Assembly (NCBI GenBank): GCA_012719225.1
Contig: JAAYAT010000365.1
Span: 1-33,953 of the forward strand
Length of the DNA: 33,953 nt
Direction of reading: 5' to 3'
From: Verrucomicrobiaceae bacterium
GTDB lineage: Bacteria > Verrucomicrobiota > Verrucomicrobiia > Verrucomicrobiales > DEV007
Below the pieces are notes generated by a model that had not been told where the DNA came from, ran no database searches, and saw only the letters and a list, made by a program, of their open reading frames with translations. Numbering within the stretch: position 1 is the first letter of the stretch; the number at the start of each line of letters is the position of its first letter. Of this stretch, positions 9,870 through 17,868 are shown piece by piece. The translations under genes were made by a program, and so were the position numbers.

Positions 9870-10268
9870 ATGGCAGTCGTCAGCGATCCCATCTCAGATT
9901 TCCTCACCCGCTTCAAGAACGCCACGATGGCGCAGAAAGAAGAGTTCTCCGCTCCCTATTCGAAAGTGAAGGAGGAGATCGCCCGCATTCTCAAGGAAGA
10001 AGGCTATCTCTGGTCCTACCAGAAAGTGGGCGAAGGCGTCCGCGCGGAGATTCAGGCCAAACCCCGTTACTCGGGCCACACCCCCGCGCTGAAAAATCTC
10101 AAGCGCGTCAGCCGTCCCGGTCTTCGCCGTTACGTCGGCTGTGAGGACATTCCCAAGGTCCTCGGTGGCATGGGGATCACCATCCTCTCCACCTCAAAAG
10201 GAATCATGGCCGGTCACACCGCCCGCAAACAGAACATCGGTGGCGAGCTCCTCGCACTCGTCTGGTAA
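9870..10268 (+). CDS. rpsH: 30S ribosomal protein S8
   Basis: DPISDFLTRFKNATMAQKEEFSAPYSKVKEEIARILKEEGYL...GGMGITILSTSKGIMAGHTARKQNIGGELLALVW. Confidence 0.97.
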   Translation: MAVVSDPISDFLTRFKNATMAQKEEFSAPYSKVKEEIARILKEEGYLWSYQKVGEGVRAEIQAKPRYSGHTPALKNLKRVSRPGLRRYVGCEDIPKVLGGMGITILSTSKGIMAGHTARKQNIGGELLALVW

Positions 10269-10309
10269 ACAGCGCCGAATCATTCCGGAAACTCAAGTAT
10301 CGTACAGTC

Positions 10310-10852
10310 ATGTCGCGGATAGGTAGAAAGCAAATCACTCTCCCCGAGAAGGTGGAGATCAAGGTTCAGGACGGAAGCAATCTTCTCGTGGAAGGTCCCA
10401 AAGGTTCGCTCCAGTGGGCGCTCCCGAGCGGTCTTGCCATCGAGCAGGAGGACGGCACCGTGGTGGTCACCCGCAGTTCCGAGGAGCGCACCGTTCGGGC
10501 GATGCACGGGACCGCCCGCAGTCTCATCGCGAACATGGTCGAAGGGGTCGTCAACGGCTTCACCCGCCACCTGGAGATCATCGGAGTGGGTTTCCGGGCC
10601 GCTGTCAAAGGCAGCGATCTGGATCTCAGCCTCGGGTTTTCGCATCCCGTCCTCCATCCCATTCCGGCCGGTTTGACCGTCACGGTCGAGGGGAACACCA
10701 ATATCAAGATCGAAGGAATCGACAAGCAGCTCGTCGGCCAGTTCGCCGCCGATGTCCGCTCCTACTATCCGCCCGAGCCGTACAAGGGCAAAGGCGTTCG
10801 CTACAAGGGCGAACAAGTCCGTCGCAAACAGGGCAAGAGCGTGAAACGCTAA
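10310..10852 (+). CDS. rplF: 50S ribosomal protein L6
   Basis: MSRIGRKQITLPEKVEIKV...GTARSLIANMVEGVVNGFTRHLEIIGVGFRAAVKG...RSYYPPEPYKGKGVRYKGE. Confidence 0.98.
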   Translation: MSRIGRKQITLPEKVEIKVQDGSNLLVEGPKGSLQWALPSGLAIEQEDGTVVVTRSSEERTVRAMHGTARSLIANMVEGVVNGFTRHLEIIGVGFRAAVKGSDLDLSLGFSHPVLHPIPAGLTVTVEGNTNIKIEGIDKQLVGQFAADVRSYYPPEPYKGKGVRYKGEQVRRKQGKSVKR

Positions 10853-10879
10853 TCGTACATTTCAGAGGAGAACCAACAC

Positions 10880-11236
10880 ATGAGTCTTTACATTCGCAAA
10901 CAGGCCCGCGCCAAAGTCCGCGGCCGCATTCGGAAGAAAATTTCCGGTACCGCCGAGCGTCCCCGCCTCGCGATCCACTTCTCAAACCAGAACGTCTACG
11001 CCCAGCTCATCGACGATGTCGCTGGTCGCACTCTCGCCGCCGCCTCGACTCTCGACAAGGGCCTCGCGAGCAAGGGGACAAACAAGGAGTCCGCCGCCAA
11101 AGTGGGCGAAGCGGTCGCGAAAAAGGCCCGGAGTGCCAATATCGAGACCGTGGTCTTCGACCGGGGCGGTTTCCAGTTCCACGGAAAGGTCAAAGCCCTT
11201 GCCGATGCCGCCCGGGAAGCCGGTCTGAAATTCTAA
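10880..11236 (+). CDS. rplR: 50S ribosomal protein L18
   Basis: [47 protein letters not shown]...[26 protein letters not shown]. Confidence 0.97.
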   Translation: MSLYIRKQARAKVRGRIRKKISGTAERPRLAIHFSNQNVYAQLIDDVAGRTLAAASTLDKGLASKGTNKESAAKVGEAVAKKARSANIETVVFDRGGFQFHGKVKALADAAREAGLKF

Positions 11237-11246
11237 TTTGATTGTA

Positions 11247-11999
11247 ATGAGCGACGATACCGTTAACGAAAATACGCCCGAAGAGGAAGTCACCAAAGAG
11301 GTGACAGCCGCGACCGAAGCCACCGGGGAAGTGGAAACCCCCGCTGCGGCGGAAACCGGGGCCGCCGCGACGGCGGAGGAATCCGCTCCCGCTCCTGCGA
11401 CCGCCGCGGAGGGCGAGGCACCCGCCGCCGAAGAGGGGACTGAACCCCGTTTCGACAAACTCAAGAAGGCCGAGGAAATCCTGCGCTCCAACGCCCCGCC
11501 GTCGGCGCGGGAGGAATTGGAGAACTCCTTCGAGAAGGTGGTTCACATCAATCGTTGCGCCAAGGTCGTCAAAGGCGGACGTCGTTTCAGCTTCAGCGCC
11601 CTCGTCGTCAGTGGTGACCGCGAAGGCAAGGTGGGTTTCGGATTCGGCAAGGCCCAGGAGGTCGCCGAGTGCATCAAGAAAGCCAGCGAAGCCTCCAAGA
11701 AATTCATGGTGGCCGTCAACATCACCAGCAACACCATCCCGCATCCGGTGATCGGTGAGCACGGTGGTGGCCGCGTCATGCTCCTTCCCGCCTCGCCGGG
11801 GACAGGACTCATCGCCGGAGGCGGCGTCCGCGCCGTCGTCGAAGCCGCCGGGGTCAAGGATGTCCTCGCCAAGTCGATGGGATCGAACAACCAGGCGAAC
11901 GTCGTCAAGGCCACGATCAACGCGCTGGAACAACTGCGCTCCAAGGAGCAAATCTACGCTATCCGCGGGAAGCGGGTGGCGGAAAAAAGAGCCCTGTAA
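11247..11999 (+). CDS. rpsE: 30S ribosomal protein S5 with ~90-aa acidic/Ala-rich N-terminal extension
   Basis: Core FEKVVHINRCAKVVKGGRRFSFSALVVSGDREGKVGFGFGKAQEVAECIKKA...GGGVRAVVEAAGVKDVLAKSMGSNN; low-complexity N-terminus; ATG at 11247. Confidence 0.96.
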   Translation: MSDDTVNENTPEEEVTKEVTAATEATGEVETPAAAETGAAATAEESAPAPATAAEGEAPAAEEGTEPRFDKLKKAEEILRSNAPPSAREELENSFEKVVHINRCAKVVKGGRRFSFSALVVSGDREGKVGFGFGKAQEVAECIKKASEASKKFMVAVNITSNTIPHPVIGEHGGGRVMLLPASPGTGLIAGGGVRAVVEAAGVKDVLAKSMGSNNQANVVKATINALEQLRSKEQIYAIRGKRVAEKRAL

Positions 12000-12023
12000 T
12001 TTTTCTGATTGGAGATACGATTC

Positions 12024-12470
12024 ATGAGACTGCACGATTTAAAACCCGCTCCCGGATCCAAACACCGCCGCCGCCGCATCGGTCGCGGGGAGAGTTCCGG
12101 ACTCGGTAAAACCAGCGGCAAGGGGCACAAGGGACAAAAGGCCCGCTCCGGTGCCTCGATCCGCCCCGGCTTCGAGGGCGGTCAGATGCCCCTGGCCCGC
12201 CGCCTTCCGAAAAAAGGCTTCAACAACGCCCAATTCAAAACCCGCTACGCCATCGTCAATCTCGCCGATCTGGAGCGCAAGTTCGCCGATGGGGACGAGG
12301 TCAACGAACAGACCCTCCGCAACGCCGGTCTGGTCAAGGGAACTTTTGACGGAGTGAAAGTGCTCGGCAACGGCGAGCTTGGCAAGAAGCTGACGGTTGC
12401 GGTCGAAAAGGTCTCGGCCACCGCGAAGGAAAAGATCGAAAAAGCGGGTGGTTCTGTCGCGGAGGCCTGA
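12024..12470 (+). CDS. rplO: 50S ribosomal protein L15
   Basis: [66 protein letters not shown]. Confidence 0.98.
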   Translation: MRLHDLKPAPGSKHRRRRIGRGESSGLGKTSGKGHKGQKARSGASIRPGFEGGQMPLARRLPKKGFNNAQFKTRYAIVNLADLERKFADGDEVNEQTLRNAGLVKGTFDGVKVLGNGELGKKLTVAVEKVSATAKEKIEKAGGSVAEA

Positions 12471-12566
12471 TCCGCTCCGCCGGACAACCCTCTTTGCCGA
12501 CCGGTTCAACCCTGTTGAATCCTCGCCTCCCTCTTTCCCTTCTGAGTCCATCCCCCGTTTTCTTCA

Positions 12567-14075
12567 ATGATCTCCGCTTTTGCCAACACCTTCAAAATCC
12601 CGGAACTTCGTTCGAGGATTCTTTTCACCCTGCTCATCATCGTCATCATCCGCCTCGGTGCGGTCATCACCCTCCCCGGGGTGGATGCGAGCGTGCTGCA
12701 GGACTGGTATGGGCAGGTCGAGGAGCAGTCGGGCGATAGCCGTGGCCTCACCGCGGTGCTGGCGTTGATGAACGTGTTCAGCGGCGGCGGTCTCCAGAAC
12801 TCGGCGCTGTTCGCTTTGGGCATCATGCCCTACATCAGCGCCGCGATCATGATGCAGTTGCTCACGGCGGTGGTTCCCACGCTCGGCAAACTGTCTCGGG
12901 AAGAAGGGGGCAGACAAAAGATCAGCCTCTACACCAGGGTTCTCACCATCGCGCTCTGTGTGTTCCAGGGGTGGATGCTGGCCAAATCTCTCGTGACACC
13001 CGAGGCCAACCCTTTCCTGCGCGATATCGCGAGCAGTTCGACGCGTGAACTGGTGCCCGACGCGGGGGTTTTCTTCATCGTCAATTCGGTCATCATCATC
13101 ACCGGGGGCACTATGTTCCTGACGTGGATGGGCGATCAGATCACCGAGCGGGGGATTGGCAACGGGGTTTCCATCATCATTACGGTGAACATCATTTTTG
13201 CTCTCCCGGGAGCGCTGTTCCAGGTCTACAACACCTATGTGGCGAGTGCCGGGGACAATCTCCTGCGTCCCTTCCAACTCGTCGCCCTGATCGCCTTCCT
13301 CTTTTTCGTGGTGGCGGCGGTCATCGCGATCACCCAGGCGAACCGTCGCGTTCCGATCAACTACGCCAAACAGGTTCGCGGGGGCAAGATGTACGGCGGG
13401 CAGTCCCAGCACATGCCGCTGAAGGTGAACTACGCCGGGGTCATGCCCATCATTTTCGCGCAGGCCATCCTGATGTTCCCCTCGCAGATTATCGGCTGGG
13501 CTTTCCCCAACGAAGTCTGGGCGCAGAATCTCTCGATCACCCTCGGGGGCGGCGGAAACGGTCTGGTCTTTTACGCCCTCACCGGTCTGATGATTTTCTT
13601 CTTCAGTTATTTCTGGGTGGCGACGATGTTCCAGCCGAATCAGATCGCGGATGATCTCAAGAAAAACGGCGGCTACATCCCCGGCGTCCGCCCCGGAAAG
13701 CCCACCGCCGAGTTTCTCGACCGCACGATGAGCCGCCTCACCTTCGCCGGGGCGATTTTCCTCACGATTGTGGCGATCCTCCCACCCATCCTCACCGCGT
13801 TGATGGGAGTGCCGCCGCTCGCGTCGCAATTTTTCGGGGGCACCGGTCTCCTCATCATGGTCGGGGTGCTCCTCGATGTGATGCGCCAGGTCGAGACGCA
13901 CCTGATCCAGCGCCACTACGATGGCTTCCTCCGCAAAGGCAAGATGCGGGGACGCTACGAGCGGCCCGGTATCAAGGGGGCTCCCGCCAGTGGCAACCAG
14001 ATTCTCTGGCTCCTCGTGATCGCCGCGATTCTCATCATCGGCGGTATCGTTTACTACGAGGTGGCAAAGCTATAG
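12567..14075 (+). CDS. secY: Preprotein translocase subunit SecY
   Basis: Multi-span membrane protein; IPELRSRILFTLLIIVIIRLGAVITLPGVD, GIGNGVSIII, PNQIADDLKKNGGYIPGVRPGKPT. Confidence 0.98.
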   Translation: MISAFANTFKIPELRSRILFTLLIIVIIRLGAVITLPGVDASVLQDWYGQVEEQSGDSRGLTAVLALMNVFSGGGLQNSALFALGIMPYISAAIMMQLLTAVVPTLGKLSREEGGRQKISLYTRVLTIALCVFQGWMLAKSLVTPEANPFLRDIASSSTRELVPDAGVFFIVNSVIIITGGTMFLTWMGDQITERGIGNGVSIIITVNIIFALPGALFQVYNTYVASAGDNLLRPFQLVALIAFLFFVVAAVIAITQANRRVPINYAKQVRGGKMYGGQSQHMPLKVNYAGVMPIIFAQAILMFPSQIIGWAFPNEVWAQNLSITLGGGGNGLVFYALTGLMIFFFSYFWVATMFQPNQIADDLKKNGGYIPGVRPGKPTAEFLDRTMSRLTFAGAIFLTIVAILPPILTALMGVPPLASQFFGGTGLLIMVGVLLDVMRQVETHLIQRHYDGFLRKGKMRGRYERPGIKGAPASGNQILWLLVIAAILIIGGIVYYEVAKL

Positions 14076-14092
14076 TCGTCGTCGCTTTTGCC

Positions 14093-14908
14093 ATGGCCAA
14101 GAGGAAGTCCAGAATCCAGCTCCGTTCCGGGAGCGAACTCGACGGGTTGCGCGAGGCCGGAGCCAAAGCGGCGGAAGTCCTCCAACTTTCCGCCGAACTG
14201 GCCAAGGCCGGGACCACCACCGGGGAGATCGATCTCGCGGCCCGCGATTTCATGGCGGACCGCTCCTGCGTCAGCGCCTTTCTCGGCTACAAGGGATTCC
14301 CCGGTCAGATCTGCATTTCAGTCAACGAGGAAGTGGTCCACGGCATCGGCGGTTCCCGCGTGCTCGAGGAGGGCGATGTCGTCAAAATCGATGTGGGCAT
14401 CCGCACGGAAAGCGGTTGGATCGGGGACAATGCGAAGAGCGTTCCCGTGGGTGCGATCCCAGCGGACGCGACCCGACTGCTCGCGACCTCCGAAGAGTCG
14501 CTCCACCTCGCGATCAATCAGGCGAGAGAAGGGGAACTGCTCTCCTCGGTTTGCGGAGCGGTCGAGGCGCATGTCGGCACATTCGGCTACACCGTGGTGA
14601 AGCAGTTCGTCGGACACGGGGTCGGACGCAAACTGCACGAGGAACCCCAGGTCCCGAACTACTGGGATCCCGCGGAGATGAAGGCCCGCCATTTTAAAAA
14701 TCCGCGGCTCCAGGCCGGCATGGTCCTGGCGATCGAGCCGATGGTGAACGCCGGAACGGAGGATGTCCTCATTCTGGAGGACGGCTGGACCGTGATCACC
14801 GCGGATCGCGCCCTCTCCGCCCACTTCGAACACATGATCGTAATCACCACGGATGAGCCGGAGATCCTCACCCCGCGGGCAAGAAGCTATGCTCCGGCAG
14901 AGATTTGA
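14093..14908 (+). CDS. map: Methionine aminopeptidase, type I
   Basis: SVNEEVVHGI, DVGIRTESGWIGDNAKSV, VGHGVGRKLHEEPQVPNY, GMVLAIEPMVNAG, FEHMIVITTDEPEILT. Confidence 0.96.
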   Translation: MAKRKSRIQLRSGSELDGLREAGAKAAEVLQLSAELAKAGTTTGEIDLAARDFMADRSCVSAFLGYKGFPGQICISVNEEVVHGIGGSRVLEEGDVVKIDVGIRTESGWIGDNAKSVPVGAIPADATRLLATSEESLHLAINQAREGELLSSVCGAVEAHVGTFGYTVVKQFVGHGVGRKLHEEPQVPNYWDPAEMKARHFKNPRLQAGMVLAIEPMVNAGTEDVLILEDGWTVITADRALSAHFEHMIVITTDEPEILTPRARSYAPAEI

Positions 14909-15106
14909 GCCCGTCTGGTTTTCTCACGGCAGGATCATAAAAACTTTTCAAAAATCCCGAGATTCGGACAAAACACTGGTTGCGAGACTGAAAATCTGTA
15001 GTACACATTCCATCCCCGCGCCCGAAATCCTTCGGGGGTCACGTTTTTGAGGAGTCCGGGCGAAATTCCCTCCTCGATCCACGACCAGCGCATTCCCCTT
15101 TTTTCC

Positions 15107-15220
15107 ATGAAAGTCAGGCCATCAGTAAAACGTCTTTGCAGTGATTGTCGCATCATCAAGCGGCAGGGTGTTCTCCGTGTCATTTGCACGAATCCCCGTC
15201 ACAAACAGCGTCAGGGCTAA
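15107..15220 (+). CDS. rpmJ: 50S ribosomal protein L36 (37 aa, zinc-binding C+ form); not in supplied ORF track
   Basis: Hand translation [37 protein letters not shown] with CxxC...CxxxxH ligands; sits between map and rpsM as expected. Confidence 0.96.
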   Translation: MKVRPSVKRLCSDCRIIKRQGVLRVICTNPRHKQRQG

Positions 15221-15244
15221 TCTTTTTCCAAGTCTACTTACATT

Positions 15245-15616
15245 ATGGCACGCCTACTCGGAGTCGAAATCCCCAACGAGAAACGCATCGAAGCGTCTCT
15301 CCCCTACATCTTTGGCATCGGTCCGGCCACGGCCGGTAAAATCCTTGAGGAAGCGGGCGTCGACCCGAACATTCGCACCGGCGAACTCTCGGACGAGCAG
15401 ATGAGCCGCATCGTCAACGCCATCACCGGTGGCGGCGTGATGATCGAGGGGGACCTCCGCCGCGATCTGCAAGGACACCTCAAGCGACTCACTTCCATCA
15501 ACTGCTACCGCGGATTCCGCCATCGTCGGAACCTCCCGGTGCGCGGTCAGCGGACCTCCACCAACGCTAGAACACGCAAGGGTCGCCGCAAGACGGTCGG
15601 TGTGGTCCGCAAGTAA
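15245..15616 (+). CDS. rpsM: 30S ribosomal protein S13
   Basis: MARLLGVEIPNEKRIEASLPYIFGIGPATAGKILEEAGVDPNIRTGELSDEQMSRI...RGFRHRRNLPVRGQRTSTNARTRKG. Confidence 0.98.
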   Translation: MARLLGVEIPNEKRIEASLPYIFGIGPATAGKILEEAGVDPNIRTGELSDEQMSRIVNAITGGGVMIEGDLRRDLQGHLKRLTSINCYRGFRHRRNLPVRGQRTSTNARTRKGRRKTVGVVRK

Positions 15617-15639
15617 TATTTTAGAAGGCACAAACTACG

Positions 15640-16233
15640 ATGGCTGAAGAAGAGAACAATCAGGAAGTGGCCGCAGCGGCGGCGGATGCCGCGGATACCG
15701 TCAGCGCGACGGGTGGCGCGGATGTGGCGGAGGCTGCGGAGACGGCCCCGGCGAAGGCGGAAACGCCCGCACCGGAAGCGCGCAAGGAGAAAGAGCGCCC
15801 CCGCACCGCCGAGGACATTTTCCTGGAAATGGAAGGTGCCGAGGGCGCGGAAAAGCCGAAGATTCTCAAAGCCAAAGGCAGCAAGAACGTGCATTCCGGC
15901 GTGGTTCATGTCGCCGCGACTTTCAACAACACCATCGTCTCGGTCTCGGACCAGAATGGCAATGTCATCGGCTGGTCGAGTTCCGGCAAGATGGGCTTCC
16001 GTGGTTCCCGCAAAAGCACCGCCTACGCGGCCCAGCTCGTCGCGCAGGATGCCTGCCGTCAAGCGATGTCACACGGTCTCAAGCAGGCGGAAGTGCGAGT
16101 CAAAGGTCCGGGCGCGGGTCGGGAGTCCGCTGTGCGCGCGGTTCAGGGCCTGGGAATTGATGTTCTCAAAATTTGTGATGTCACCCCGGTGCCCCACAAC
16201 GGTTGCCGCCCCAAGAAAGCCCGTCGGGTCTAA
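15640..16233 (+). CDS. rpsK: 30S ribosomal protein S11 with ~75-aa acidic/Ala-rich N-terminal extension
   Basis: Core [52 protein letters not shown]...[18 protein letters not shown]. Confidence 0.97.
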   Translation: MAEEENNQEVAAAAADAADTVSATGGADVAEAAETAPAKAETPAPEARKEKERPRTAEDIFLEMEGAEGAEKPKILKAKGSKNVHSGVVHVAATFNNTIVSVSDQNGNVIGWSSSGKMGFRGSRKSTAYAAQLVAQDACRQAMSHGLKQAEVRVKGPGAGRESAVRAVQGLGIDVLKICDVTPVPHNGCRPKKARRV

Positions 16234-16274
16234 GGGCTCGCCCACCGATTATTACCCCTTTTTTATACTGAGCC

Positions 16275-16886
16275 ATGGCTAGAGACACAGGTCCTACAGA
16301 TAGAATCAGCCGCCGCTTCGGAGTGGCGCTTTTCGGTCCCTCCAAAGCGCTGGAGCGCCGCCCGTATCCTCCGGGACAACACGGTGCCCGCGGCGCCCGC
16401 CGCAAGAAGAGCGACTACTCCGTCGCCCTTGGCGAAAAACAGAAGCTCCGTTTCCAGTATGGCGTCATGGAGAAGCAGTTCCGCCGCTACTTCGCAGAAG
16501 CGCAGCGCGTTCGCGGGATCACCGGTGATCATCTCGTGCAGCTCCTCGAGACTCGCCTCGACAACGTGTGTTATCGTCTCGGACTTGGCGTGACCCGCCG
16601 CGGTGCCCGTCAGCTCGTCGGTCACGGTCACATTCTCGTGAACGGTCGTCGTGTCGACGTCCCTTCTTTCCGGGTCCGCCCCGGAGATGTCATCTCGGTC
16701 CACGAGAACACCCGCTCGGTGCAGTTGGCCAACCGTGCCATCGACCAGACTTCCGCCCGTCCGGTGATGGATTGGCTTTCCTTCGACAAGGACAAGTTGA
16801 CGGGAGTTCTCAATCGCGTTCCCGAAGCGGAAGAGATCGATACGATGGTGAACGTCAGCCTCGTGGTGGAACTTTACTCCCGCTAA
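16275..16886 (+). CDS. rpsD: 30S ribosomal protein S4 (cysteine-free N-terminus, C- form)
   Basis: YPPGQHGARGARRKKSDYSVALGEKQKLRFQYGVMEKQFRRYF...LLETRLDNVCYRLGLGVTRRGARQLVGHGHILVNGRRVDVPSF. Confidence 0.98.
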   Translation: MARDTGPTDRISRRFGVALFGPSKALERRPYPPGQHGARGARRKKSDYSVALGEKQKLRFQYGVMEKQFRRYFAEAQRVRGITGDHLVQLLETRLDNVCYRLGLGVTRRGARQLVGHGHILVNGRRVDVPSFRVRPGDVISVHENTRSVQLANRAIDQTSARPVMDWLSFDKDKLTGVLNRVPEAEEIDTMVNVSLVVELYSR

Positions 16887-16904
16887 TTTTTCTCGTCTCC
16901 CTTT

Positions 16905-16953
16905 GCAAATGTGGCTTTCGGCGTTCTCAGGATCTCCGGAAGTCACATTTTTG
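16905..16953 (+). terminator. Putative terminator-like hairpin downstream of rpsD
   Basis: Imperfect inverted repeat gcaaatgtggctttcgg ... ccggaagtcacatttttgc with a T-rich 3' side; location just after the last r-protein gene. Confidence 0.45.
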
Positions 16954-17041
16954 CTTTTGGGAGAAATCGCTTTCAGTCGCTCAGGACAGTGACTATCTTC
17001 ATCCCCTTTCTATCCGGAAATCCGAGTCAACATCGCAGTCC

Positions 17042-17848
17042 ATGAAACGCCCTCTCCGTCGCCCTCTCCCGATCCTGAATCTCTTTCTCGTCGCCGCGCT
17101 CTCCACTCCTCTTTTCTCCTCGGCGCAGGAGACCGTGGAAGAGCAGGCCCGCAAGCTGCTCGAGCAGCACAAGTCTTCGCTCGTGGTGGTGACGGCAAAA
17201 GGAGTGCTCAAGGCAAAGACGACGGGAGATCCGCTCCCCGACCGGGACCAACAGCGCCGCACCCTCGGGGTAACCATAGGAGAAGACGGCCTCGTCGTCG
17301 TCTCGAACTCCGCGATCGATGCCAGCGTCGGTCTCGCCGGACAACAGGCGAGAATGGAAGAAGAGGTGGTCGAAATCCAGTCGGCTCTCACCGAGTTCAC
17401 CGAGGTGGAGATCAGCTACGGCGATTCCACCCTGCTCAAGGGAAAAGTGTTGCGTCAGGATGTCGAGGCCGATGTCGCCTTCATTCTCCCCGACCAAGAG
17501 GCCGCGAAGGCCGCCAACAAAGTCTTTGACCGGGTCGATCTCTCCCAGTTCGCCGCGACCGCCGAGGCGGCCGATCGGGTCGTGGGCCTCTCCCGTTCCT
17601 CGGCTGTCTACGGATACATGCCGACGCTGGTCATGGGGCGCATCACCGGCGTTTTCAAAGGAGACCGGACCTTCTTCGTGACCGATGCCGGGACCGCGCA
17701 GGGCATTCCCGTTTTCAGCCTCGACGGCAAGCCGGTCGGCGTGACCGTCGTCCGCATCATCGACGGCAGCCCTTCCGGGGTGTTGGGAACTCTCTCGGCG
17801 GGTTCGATCCACGTGATGGCCAATCTGGCTCGCGAGGCGATCGAGTGA
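17042..17848 (+). CDS. Secreted trypsin/HtrA-fold protein, probable inactive (pseudo)protease
   Basis: Signal peptide MKRPLRRPLPILNLFLVAALSTPLFSSAQE; EDGLVVVSNSAID (position of TNNHVV), DVEADVAFI, DAGTAQGIPVFSLDGKPVGV (position of NPGNSGGPL..DG.viGi). Confidence 0.7.
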   Translation: MKRPLRRPLPILNLFLVAALSTPLFSSAQETVEEQARKLLEQHKSSLVVVTAKGVLKAKTTGDPLPDRDQQRRTLGVTIGEDGLVVVSNSAIDASVGLAGQQARMEEEVVEIQSALTEFTEVEISYGDSTLLKGKVLRQDVEADVAFILPDQEAAKAANKVFDRVDLSQFAATAEAADRVVGLSRSSAVYGYMPTLVMGRITGVFKGDRTFFVTDAGTAQGIPVFSLDGKPVGVTVVRIIDGSPSGVLGTLSAGSIHVMANLAREAIE

Positions 17849-17868
17849 GTCGAGCCCCACTCTCCACG

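Noticed and set aside
12512-12532. Hairpin ggTTCAAC-CCT-GTTGAAtcc upstream of secY
   Set aside because: Short 6-bp perfect stem without a T-tract; not enough to call a terminator, possibly an mRNA structural element.
12564-13916. 450-aa minus-strand ORF
   Set aside because: Antisense shadow of secY; His/Asp/Glu-rich reading of hydrophobic codons.
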